From Isoetes taiwanensis (Eukaryota; Streptophyta; Lycopodiopsida; Isoetales; Isoetaceae): 64,000 nt of DNA. Under the pieces are notes generated by a model. The model saw nothing but the letters and a program-made list of their open reading frames with translations, ran no database searches and was not told the DNA's origin. Position 1 is the first letter of the stretch. Each line of letters opens with the position of its first letter. Below are positions 34,001 to 44,600 of this stretch, in pieces. The translations under genes were made by a program, and so were the position numbers. The stretch covers positions 2,484,001 to 2,548,000 of the forward strand of contig JAJEKV010000039.1 of the NCBI GenBank assembly GCA_021234155.1, read 5' to 3'.

Positions 34001-34049
34001 AATTTTTTTTTTTGCTGCTGTTTTTTTTTTATAGTGTAGTTCTTCAACG
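28011..34049. other. interior of foldback insertion, no recognised gene
   Basis: About 6 kb without a recognised protein. A plausible promoter lies at 32241-32250 (CTATATATTT in a less AT-rich setting, with an ATG about 70 bases on that meets a stop after three codons). Coding-like but broken plus-strand scraps lie at 29220-29480 and 33115-33370. A B-box-like GGTTCGATTCC lies at 33888. The interior may hold captured host fragments; none can be named. Confidence 0.4.
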
Positions 34050-35200
34050 TAGTTTTCTTTAGAAAACAACTATTAAAAAACATACATGGATATTCTTTAG
34101 AACCATGTGTATTTATTTGAGAAACACCACATTTGAGAATAACTCTTTGTAAAAAACCACAGGTGGATATTTTTGTTAAACCACGTTATTATTTAGTAAA
34201 AACAACACTAGAAAACAACCCGTATCCACGTGGATATTTTGTTAAACCACATGTTGTTTTTTAGTAAAAACAACACTTAAAAACAACCACTATCTTAAAA
34301 ACCAGTCATTGTACAAAGATGTATATGGATAATTAATAAGATTGCTATGGTTTTCATTCATAAACTAAAAGTGTTTTCGATCATAGAAATATAGTGATTT
34401 GTCATCTTCACCATTAGTGTATGATTGAAAAAACTATTAGATATTTTTAGTGGAAAGATTGCAAGTCTTTATATGCAAAAACTTAAAGAAGCTTAAGAAT
34501 AGAAGCGTTAGTGGTTTATCGATATACTTAGCAGTACATCTTGAGTGTAAAGATAGGCATGTTTTCCATGCAATAGTTGGGCAGCTTTAGACTAAAAAAC
34601 ATTAGTGGATTACCAACCTTAATAAGTGCTACAATACGTAAGAAACCATCCACAATCCTTAATAGTTTAGTCTAGTAATTTAAAATGCTTTAGACTATAT
34701 AGCAATACTTGTTTATAAATGATAACCATGAATCTAGTGTACTACAAAACCATGCATTTCTACAACTAACAATTAGATCTAAGTTTGATAAACATAGTAG
34801 TGTTTTAATACAATAACCTAAACACTTCAACTAATTAAATAATGGTGATTTCTTGCATATAACACATGTGAGTGTGCATTTACCACAATAACTAACCACA
34901 TCATAAAATCACATAAATAGAGCACGCATCAAACCACATCCACAACCACCATATTATACCACATTGGGAAACCCTACCTCTAAAACATTATAATATACCA
35001 CATCCATTTACTAACATAAAATACCACTTTGATAAACACTAGGAAGGAGCGTTAGCAATTTCCATGCCATAATACCACCCTAGTGAACCTTACAAAGAAA
35101 ACCAAATGTAGTTTTAGCCTCATATGGTTTTTTAATGAAATTAACCCACAAAGACCCATTGGTTTTGTGGAATGGTTTTCTAGTCATAACCATGGGAAAA
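34050..35200 (-). repeat. right arm, AAAACCAC minisatellite
   Basis: AAAACCACAGGTGGATATTTT and AAACCACATG variants are repeated, then denser ACCACATCCACAACCACC and ATACCACA cores to about 35050. Orientation is inverse to the left arm. The density of ACCAC cores rises towards the outer end. Confidence 0.75.
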
Positions 35201-35284
35201 CCATGTAGTTTTTTATTTTGGATGCCTTGTGAGTGTTCCCATGCAATGCAATTTTACTACCATTTTCATGTCTCTTTTTTGCGG

Positions 35285-35777
35285 TTATTGCCAAGAAGAG
35301 GTTGGAATTCCATGTATAGCCATCCATGCTTTTTTGAACATATCCACTTTCCATTCAATGGGAATCTTTTTCTTCTTTGATCTTTCATCACGAATTGCAT
35401 AGCCAAATATGGTGTACATGAAATTCCTCCTGCTATCACACTTATGTTCACGATATGTAGCTCTTGCTACCACCATCTCCTCTATTGTGAACATTCTAAT
35501 ACAGGCCCAACAACATTCACTTCCTCTAACTTGCATCGGGGCTACCGGGGAGAACAATCATAATCGACTTACATCTTTTGGTGGGATAATGTTTGAAAGT
35601 TGGAAGTGGCCTCTTGCCTACAAGCGTGTGAACATTATTGACAATGGTTCTACATCTATAGGAAGCGTGTAGTTCCCCTCGGTTGAATCTTGTCCTAGGC
35701 CATGCAACAATAGTTGGAACCTCTAGTTGCTTCACACAAGCTAGGCATTCTTGTTTGCACGAACCCTTTCCTTCCAA
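35285..35777 (-). pseudogene. DUF7869-like TE protein, N-terminal part
   Basis: The minus-strand frame 35557-35285 reads SECCWACIRMFTIEEMV, then ATYREHKCDSRRNFMY and KKAWMAIHGIP. This is the usual N-terminal layout of the family: a Cys pair, an RxxFxxxL segment, then VCxxAWxxxHGI just before the core. The upstream frame 35777-35526 contains CKQECLACVKQLEV and is not recognised. The protein is cut straight after IHGIP by the foldback insertion; the core is found at 27246 downward on the same strand. Confidence 0.55.
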
Positions 35778-35834
35778 TTGTCATATAATTTTGAGATTGC
35801 CACACCCTAACCTTTGTCCTCCCCTAATCTTTCA

Positions 35835-36155
35835 TCATTCCTTTGCATTGATAGGATCTGCTAGAACAATAATCCCTTCTCCCTCTTGCCTCTCATTTGC
35901 ATGCATGCGGGATCTTGACCTTTTGTTTTCCAATGCGGCCAGTATAAAGTACAATTTCCTTTCTGTGGCATCATCCTTTTCATTTGAGGTCTTTTCCTTT
36001 CCTTTGCCATCATCTTTGTCATCTTCATCCTTTTCATTTCTGGTCTTTTCCTTTCCTTTCCCATCATCTTTGTCATCTTCATTGGTTGGGGATTTTTCCT
36101 TGCCTTGATCACCATCATTGGGGGCCCTTAAGGGATTTAGCATTTTGCATGCCAT
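35835..36155 (-). pseudogene. acidic Lys/Asp/Glu repeat ORF, likely 5' end of the DUF7869-like gene
   Basis: 106 residues with two copies of DDKDDGKGKEKTRNEKDE-like sequence, matching a 54-bp DNA duplication (35981-36088), then a segment RKLYFILAALENKRSR. It could be the N-terminal charged region of the downstream TE protein on the same strand, or a low-complexity coincidence. Confidence 0.4.
35981..36088. repeat. 54-bp tandem duplication
   Basis: CATTTSWGGTCTTTTCCTTTCC starts at 35981 and 36035. The second unit is almost identical through CATCATCTTTGTCATCTTCAT. Confidence 0.9.
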
Positions 36156-36169
36156 TGACCTAAAATGAA

Positions 36170-36560
36170 TAAAATCTATAGTAAGTTAGCATATCCAAAT
36201 AACATCTCCTAACATGTTTAATAATAACCTTAATAACCTATAATAGCAATCTATAATAATAAAGTTAACCTATAATATATTAACTTATAATAACCTTAAA
36301 TGTTGTAACCTTAAAACAACTTTAAAGGCTTTTAGGTTAACACTTTTTAAGGTTAGAAGTTTTAAAGGTTAAACTTCTAACCTTCAATAAATATAACCTT
36401 AGCCTAAAACTTCTAAAACTTAAAACTTCTAAATTCAAATTCATAAACTTTTAAACTTATAGCCTTATTTATAGACTTAAAATATTAGCAACAACTAATA
36501 ATAACGCATAAACCTTAAAACTATTAACCTTAAATCTTATAACTTATATATACCCTTTTG
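36170..36560. repeat. AACCTTAAA-type low-complexity array
   Basis: Irregular repetition of AACCTTAAA, TATAACCT, TTATAATAACCTT and AAACTTCTAAA over about 390 bases, very AT-rich. No coding signal. Confidence 0.7.
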
Positions 36561-36599
36561 TGGCAAATGTTGGCGTTGTGTGGCGTGATCTGGCATCAC

Positions 36600-39500
36600 A
36601 AAAGCGGTTATTATTTCCGATTTACAATCCCTTTTCCAACTTTTCCGACTTTTAAATGCTCTCTTTGAGCTGAACTTCATTGGCGGTCTTTATGCGGCTA
36701 CATTTTTCGGCACTGAACTCGCAGCAGCTGTCGTAGGCATCCGTCTGTGGTTTTCAGGCGCTTCAAATCGTTTTCTGCGCCCAGTCAGCTTTCAATCTCG
36801 ACTTCCTCTTCGCCGGCTGCATACCTCGACTCCAAAACAATCCCGACTTCGCCGCTTCGCCGAGCACCGACTTTTTGAAACTTCCAATCATCATAACGCT
36901 GGGTTCATCAGAACGTTTTAAATCTCCGGTTTGTGAATAACCGATCGCCAGGACGTTCCAGCATCGCGATATAAACGAAGTCTGGCCAGTAAACAAAGTA
37001 CTCATATTCCATATCATTACAAAGAACTCTATTCCACCGGCCAAATCCGTTTTCGGCACTGAAACCAGGCGCGAACCGCTGGTTTATTGTTCACCAAAAC
37101 TTCTAAACTTCAGCTACTTCATGCGCCACTTTCTCAATGCATAAAGACTCAATCGCTTCGTTTCAGTCGTTTGGTCGAAATTCAATTCTCGGATACCGAC
37201 CAGTTATCTCGACAACGGCATGAAACGGACGACGCAATGGCGGCGCGCTTCGGTATACCTTCGGCCAAAGCGGTTTCATTATTCAGTTCAATGGACTTCG
37301 CGCCGAATGGAATCACGATCATTAAGCCCGTCCGCACCATGATCGCTCTTATTCATTTCGCAAAACTCCTTCTCTACCGTTCAATCAGCGATCCCTAAAA
37401 TCGGGCAAGTCCTTCCATTTCCACCCGCTCTTCCTCTCATTTCTATTCGGCGATTAATGGGGCTATTCTGGCTACTTGGCTCACCTCCATAAATTCTAAA
37501 CCGACTGATCAAAATCGAAAGCCGGTGTTATTTATTTCTTCAACGCTACTAATACGGTCTAATTAATGATGCGACAAATGACAAATAAGCGATCGCAGAT
37601 CTCGCTCTGCCGATCTTATCTGTAGATCATGATCGATCGATCGAATCGCCGAATCGATCTATCCGCCTCCTTCTATCATGCAACAAAATATTGAACAAAA
37701 CAATGACCATGTGAACTAACGGAATATTAGTATTCATATCATGCTCCTTGCGGCCTATATTTGATTACCGTTCTTCGTTCGGGTATCATCATCATGCCCA
37801 GACGAATAAACCGGCATTCTATTGGTTATATTTTCCCTTCGTTCGTCGAAGCTGCATTTCCGGCTTTTTCCTTTTTCATCCGACTCTATTGATAGCGCGG
37901 GCGCGTTTGAAATCAATCATCGAAAAAAACAGCGCGATGGATTTTGCGAACCATACCATCATTGAATGAACACCAGCAGAGGAAGTAAACCATATTATTT
38001 CCAATTACCATTTCTCATTCGAAAATTTACCATGGTTATGGCATGGACTGTAAACACTTCGATCAATACCTTCCGGGCGACAATAATACGTTGCGTGAAT
38101 ACTGCCAGTTATCTTAAACAAAAGCGGTCAGGAGATCAAACCGACGATCCATATAGGGCCAGCAAATTCACCTATAGCATCTATGAGTATATCAAAATCC
38201 CTCTTTCTGCGTAGACTCGCCTTCGAACAGGGTACGTTACTGGATGCGATACAGCGTAAGTTTGCGGAGTTTCAGGCCGCTGCGGGAAGAATGAGATCTA
38301 TCCTCTCAAAGTGGATAAGGTGATGGACTGCAGAACAAGGCGACAAAACGACTTCGCTCGCATTCGCCAAGACTCAGAAGAATTCGCTTCGGCGCGCTGA
38401 AAATGTCGCTTTGGAATCAGACTATTCCGTTTGGCGTTTGTCATTTATGGAAATGGTTTGTGGTAACGTAACGGTAGCAGGAGGAAAACGAACAGATCGC
38501 AATACCCTCCGGTGAATAGCGACAACCGAACTACATTTTCATTAATAGAGTTTCATGGGGTCGATAAACTCGACTTCGAATATCGAGGAATTCAATTCTA
38601 CTCTGCCGGAATCGTTATGATTTCTTCTCATTTTTTTAAGTCTCCAATATACCTTTTAGAACGGCCATACCCACAAAACCATGGCGTATCATGATATAAT
38701 AGCCCACCGGGGATATGTCTTGGAAATTTATATCCTTCGCAATTGGTTTATCGACCGAGAATCTTCGTTTCCGAACCAGACGTTATGAACGGTTGGATCG
38801 TTTACATAAATCTCAGGCGAAACAAAGTTTTAACGTTCAGAATCAATTCTTCCTCGAACCGATAAAGACCGATGCCAGCAACAGAACGGCTCGAAGAAGG
38901 CCGGAACGGATCGGTCCACATCATTCTGTTTCAGAACATCGAAGATGCGGACCGGTTATGGCTCGATCGAACGGATCAATTTCGATAATCCCGATCGGTA
39001 GAGATCTTGAAGCATCGATAAATGGGGTGGCGATGATTGTCGTAGATACCCATATCCGTTTCGCCGAAATATATTAGATGGTATATTATTCGAAATTAAC
39101 ACTTTCATTCATTATGGCGAACGGCGGTTCAATTAAGACGTATAATTTAAAGGACGGCGGTTGCAATTCGGTTAGCGAAATCTGGCTTACCGAACCAAAC
39201 GGTTCGATACCGGATCCGTGGTTATAATGCCGAAGGATCGTAGCGGCGTCATGATAAAGTCAGGCGGCAATTCGAAACTATCAAACTGAACGCTGGAACA
39301 ATGAAAGGCATGGAATCGTATGGCGCATAAAGGATAAGATGATGGTTCTTCGCAGTTATTATTGATTTCATGTCCCGCGCATGTGGACTGCGCTGGGATG
39401 TATATCGCTGGAAATGATTCTCGATAAATTTGGCGTATATCTAATATTTGCCGGATTCATGGTCAAAAGCTCCATATCCATGATATGGCCCTTCAATTTT

Positions 39501-39740
39501 CCGTGGTATTTTCTGGTTGTTATATTCTCCGATGAAAAGGATGTTCTACCGTAGTTGGTGGCATTTATAGTTATTTTATAAAGCAGAGTTGGATGGGCGC
39601 CGACCCGGTTCACCTTCGCGGGGATCATGGTCGGTTGACCAGTTCGGTACGCCAATTAGTTCTTCGATTACATTTTAGATGAACTTCTTCCATTCTAACT
39701 TCAAACAAACCGGCTTTGTCAATTATTAGTGATTATTTCT
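36600..39740. other. CpG-rich tract, left half, no recognised gene
   Basis: Base composition changes sharply at about 36600. CpG is frequent (8 in the 60 bases 38941-39000), unlike the surrounding DNA. CGATCGATCGATCGAATCGCC-like runs occur at about 37629. Longest frames are 120 codons (38715-39077) and about 103 codons (37087-37398), none recognised. At 38206-38330 a frame reads LAFEQGTLLDAIQRKFAEF and looks protein-like, but stops at once. It could be a recently inserted element, an unmethylated island or foreign DNA; I cannot tell. Confidence 0.5.
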
Positions 39741-41900
39741 CTTCTTTCTTCATGGTATGTTTTCGTCGCATGTTTGGACAGATATATTTTGTACAGAAAA
39801 AATTAACCCATGTCTTCTCCCCATTCAGGGTCTAGCTTCAATCAAAGGAGAACGTGGTGGGACATCAGACAGAAGGACAAGGATGGGATGAAGGTGTCAT
39901 TCTGAGACCCTCAGCCTGTGGCGTTTCAAGAGGTCTCCCGAGACCAAGACTCGGTGGGAACCCTCCATCCAGAAAGAAGATCCTCAGAGGATGATGGTGT
40001 GAGAGATATTAAAACATGATGGGAAGAATAGGACTCATGTTTAATGTCAAGGTGGAAGGGTGATCCAGATAGAAATAGGATTACCCATGCATTCAGGCAG
40101 ATTCTTTTGACAGGCGTTTGGTAAGGCCAAAACCTGAGAGAGAAGAACCTCAAGAATGAATAGATGGGGTTATGGCTCTTTGAAGGCCAAGATTCGGGGC
40201 ATGGCAGATGGCACTCCTTCAAGAGTTGTTTGTGAGCTATTAGGCTCCTGCAAGACAGAGGAGCTTGGTATTCAGACAGAGCCATTCTTATGAGGACTGG
40301 GCAGTGTCTATAAGTGATCAGGTGGGAAGAAGCCTAGTTCTGGGAAACCACAGACATGACGTTTAATTAGGCAGTAATGGGCCCAGGTGGGGTTGAAGGC
40401 TGATGAAACCAAAGAAACACCCAGAAGAAATATGCCGACCAAGTGTCCCTTGGGCCTCGACTTCCATCCGGTCAGTGGACAGGCTTTGATCACTGTTCTG
40501 TAGTAGGAAGGTATGACAATGACACTCCCAGTGTGAACAGCATGAAAGAATCAGAGTGGTTGCCAATGCACTGGATCAGGTGCCATCGATACAGGAGAAA
40601 AAATCATAGTGTTTAGACTTGAGGCTGGGAGGTTCTTCGAGGACTGATTGTTTGTGGTGACCAGATGTTGAATTCCGTGAGGGGCCAGTTATCATCAAGA
40701 CATCTTTAGGATGGTTGTTCTTGGAAGTGTATTCAATGAAGAGCTGCCTGATTCTGACATCTTAACCACTTTTGAACTAAGCAAGAAATCCAGCACCTAA
40801 ACTGGCCATGAGAAAAATACTGCCAAAAGGTAGAAGATTCTCTTCCCTACGTTTTTATTTTATTATTACAAATGTAAGAAGTTTATAAATAGAAGGCAAT
40901 CCATGAGGCATGAGATTTACCTTCTAAATAGAAAAGAGTTCTGGGATGAGTAGGCGTTTCCCATCAAAATTAAATAGATGGCACATTTGCATTCCTTAAT
41001 AGAACTCTAAAATTGAGCCGCGTTTACTAACTAAAAGAGACATGAACATGCTTAAAAGATGGCAGGTTTCTTCTCAAAGTAGAACAAGCTGCATTGGCAA
41101 ATTCTATACTGTCTCGTCCCTTGACATTCACTAGAACTCCCATTTACTATTTTAAAACCCTTTGCTATTTAGGAGACTGATAACTTTGCATGATTATCTA
41201 ATATGAAAAGGGCTCAGCAGAAATGGGCGACAGTTAAAACAGAAGGAATATTTGGATTCAGGAGTTAAAGCTAGTAGAGTTCCAATGCTTGGGTCCTATA
41301 GAACTTGACTACGTACCAAGGAACCCGGTGGATTAAGATACTGAGCTAGAAATACCTACAGGACGAGGAGATGAGTCCAAGCCTTTGAATTCAAGTTCAC
41401 TTGGAAGGACACTTAGATAGGACTTCATCAGGGACAGACCAAAAGAGCACAGATCAAAGAAAAAAAAAAGGGAGATGAAAGGAGCAGTCTGCAGAAGAAC
41501 CAAACACTTTAAGGGACCTACGAGATAGTTTTGCTTGAGATCCATGCCGGAGAAATGAATCTAGAATTAGGAGACTCATTGGGAGAAGAGAGTTGCGAGA
41601 TTCTAAAAGGAAGATTTCCCTCTATTGTTGACATCAATTTTTTTGACCATCCATATAACGGAGATAGAGGAAGGCCCAGGGGATTGGAAGATCAAAGGGA
41701 ACTCATCAGATCCTGGTCCGGTTTAATGAGAAAGGAAATCTGCTTTACAAAGAAAGCCTCAATATAAAAGGCTATTCAGGATCCAACACTGAAGACCATG
41801 CAGAGCTGAAGAGAACAAACTAAAATTATAAGAAGAGTTTAATTTGAGGAATTACAAAAGGAAACTCCCCTCCAGGTGGGTGGTTCTAGGGTTGGGACTA
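39741..41900. other. CpG-poor core inside the CpG-rich tract
   Basis: CpG becomes rare (none in 40861-40920), then common again after about 41900. There is a plus-strand purine bias in places. Broken open stretches exist on both strands (for example 40150-40290 plus; 39926-40285 minus), with no known motif. It may be an insertion into the CpG-rich tract. No end repeats were found by eye. Confidence 0.4.
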
Positions 41901-44600
41901 TTCTTGAAGTATAGTCTGTGACTTGGGCTTAAAGAGTATTGTAGTTTTGATTGGGACTTTGTCAGCCGGTGAAGGCGTTGCGAGATAAGACTGGGTTCTT
42001 TGAAAGTTGGCCTCAGGGCTTGAAGCGAGAGGTAGTTAGTGAGCCGGGAGGCATGGGATCGTTTTTGTCGGGGCCTTCGCGGTTTCGAAGTTGTGCGCGC
42101 TAGAAGTGAGATCTCATGATATCACGACTCTTGACCAGAGCCGGTGGTCGCTGTGAGAATGTCGTTTCCTTCAGCACTGGGTCGGTTGCATTGCAAATGG
42201 ATGCTACAGCCATTCTCAAGACATTGTCTGTGCCGCTGAACGCGAAATGACTTTGAATGGAGAAGTCGTGAGTCCTCGGTGAAACAAAGGGATGGTGACT
42301 TCGGCGGCGGTAAAGTTACTATCCGTATTGCTGTTGGTGGATGGGACGGAATATGAGAGCAGGGCGGTTGGGCTTCGGCGGTTGCTGTGGGTTGGACGGG
42401 AAAAATGAGAGCGTGGCATGGGCCGGGAGACGGGAGAAACTACTCAAGATCGTGGAAGAGTTAGAGGAAGGGAGGATGGCGAAGACTGACCAGTTCACCC
42501 AGGCCGGTAAATATAGACTCCTAACTTCAGGAAGCTAGAACAGAGCGGAGTTCTCTATGGACGCTTCCGGTAATCTCGTGCAGAACATTTTGTCTGTTCT
42601 GGGAACAAACTGCAGAACTTCCGCGTTCGGAGGAGTGCTCCGGTAGAAAGCTTTAAGGATTAGCAAAGGAAATGCTGAAGGCGTCGTCCGTGTCAGCTGT
42701 ACGAATTTCACTACGAAAACAGAAAAATTTTCGAGGACCAATAATGATTAAAAATAAAGCCTTCAAAACTACAGGAACCGCAACTGGAACGACACGGGAC
42801 GGGAAGTGCAGGCGGGCGACAACCAACGTCGCTGGACGACGCCGGACGTGGATCTCCAGTACCTATAGGCGTCGGCGGGTGTACGGGCCGCGAACGACTG
42901 GCCGCGGGATAGGCGACAAACGATGACCGACGGAACTCCGTCCCAAATTCGCCACCATGATTGGCGTAAAATTCGCTGAACTATCAGCGCTATTCTGGGA
43001 ATCCATGAGTACGGTTTTGAACGCTTTCAGAGGCCAGGAAGCCGCTTCTGAACTTTAGAATTACGCGAAGGATTAGAGACGCGGGAGGAATAGATAGAAC
43101 GGAAGACGCTGGTGACGACTGTTCCTTTATATCCATGGCTACCATCTGGCTATATCGAAATGCGGCGAATTCGATTCTCGAAACCACCGGATTATATTGG
43201 TAATTTATTTTGCGGCATTTTCATTCTTCATCTCGTTATTGTTCTTAAATGGTTTGACTTCCCAAAATCGATATTTTGGGACGAATGGTTTCGCCGAACG
43301 ACACCTGGAAGGAAAACCGATTTGAAATCATTGATAGCGCTATGCTGCTTTCCGCTTCGCGTTCGCTTCATCCTCTTCGCACGCCATATCCAGAAGAATC
43401 TTCAGACCAGGCTACTAAGTCATATTCAATTAACTACATTGAACAAGTCACCAGAACTCATCCCAGAATATTTAAGCTAAAATACTAAACTTCAATAAAG
43501 TCGGCATCCTCAAGATCCGCTCATCTGCTTCATCCATCCGCTATTAATCCCGTCAACTAATCTCCTGCTGTCGGTGCATAAATATTAAAGTCGAAAAATT
43601 ACGAAATCCTCCGTCGGACGTTGGTGTTTGGAGTGGGTGCGGTCGGTGAATCCACTCCTCATCTCGAATTTTGACAAAGATGACTTCACAGCATTTTGTT
43701 GGTATCCTGCGAGGGAAATAGCCGGGGAAAAGCGGTCGAAGAGATACAAACATATACCGCAGCTTGATGAGACGGGGAAATTAGCGGGGACAGCCGAAAA
43801 TGCGTTCTAGAAAGGGAACTTTTTGATATATATGTATACGGGAAGCACACTTTCCAAAACGTTTTGAATATATGAAATATACCACTTTATCACGAAAGGT
43901 TTTGAATATATATTCAATGTTCTTTTTTATATTATTGGTTACGTATGCGTATTGTTTTTATATTATGTGTCACGGTTTGCTATACTTGCAATAATTTGTA
44001 TGTATATCTTGTCAATAATTTAGGTGTGTATAAAATAGGTATGCATAAAATTAATACTGAATGAACCCGGTCTCCGCCTTCTCCTTGTTATTATGGCACA
44101 TTCTATTACACGCAAGATGAACCATATACGGACCTCTGCGGTCGCAGCGACTAGATATAGAACTTCAGGACTGGCGATATACGTTTGCTTTATGAATCTG
44201 TCGCTTCTATCGATCCCTTTGATGTTGTAATCCATCTTATATGGAATCAGGCATGGTTTTGTTCATGATGGGCGAGGATCTCGGGGACGCCCTGCGGCGC
44301 TGAGGGCGATGAATCGATTAGTTTTTGTAGTTTATGTTCTGAGTATAATCGTTATTTATGCCAAGCAAATCGGCGCCCTTCGATTTAGAACCCGCAAATC
44401 TGTTTTGTAGCAACTTTTGTTGTTATTTACTGATAAACAAAGCATTACAATTTCAATGTTTTAGATTTCGTTTATGCGTCGTGGTGAATGTCTTTAATAA
44501 TAGGCAATTTCCTGCTTTTCAAGCTGCCTACGATACGTCATAATATGGGTCATTGCATCCGAATATTTGAATGCCTTTGCATTTCACATAAAATGCATAT
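41901..44600. other. CpG-rich tract, right half, no recognised gene
   Basis: 9 CpG in 42841-42900. Frames up to 122 codons (43112-43480) and a basic Arg/Thr-rich one (42672-42926) are present, none recognised. CpG density falls again after about 43800, where the sequence turns AT-rich. A 22-base T run at about 44779 lies just beyond. Confidence 0.5.

Larger units (their letters stand above)
27262..35200. mobile_element. about 7.9 kb foldback-type insertion
   Basis: It separates the two halves of the DUF7869-like gene. The left arm (27262 to about 28010) is rich in GTGGTTTT / ATGGTTTT; the right arm (about 34050-35200) is rich in the inverse AAAACCAC / AAAACCAT. The arms are inverted minisatellites rather than exact TIRs. 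The left tip contains ATAACCACTATAATAGTGGTTTTA, itself a palindrome. The exact ends and target duplication are not resolved (uncertainty about 100 bases each side). No transposase is visible inside. Confidence 0.55.

Noticed and set aside
36763-39655. Individual ORFs in the CpG-rich tract as genes
   Set aside because: All are under 125 codons, with no recognised motif or coherent neighbours; antisense frames are equally long.
39926-40566. Minus-strand ORFs of 60-119 codons
   Set aside because: Composition is not protein-like, no domain is recognised, and the plus strand has competing frames.
36600-44600. Bacterial contamination or an operon
   Set aside because: CpG-rich, but frames are short on all strands, with no ribosome-binding or gene-dense layout. 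Origin left open.
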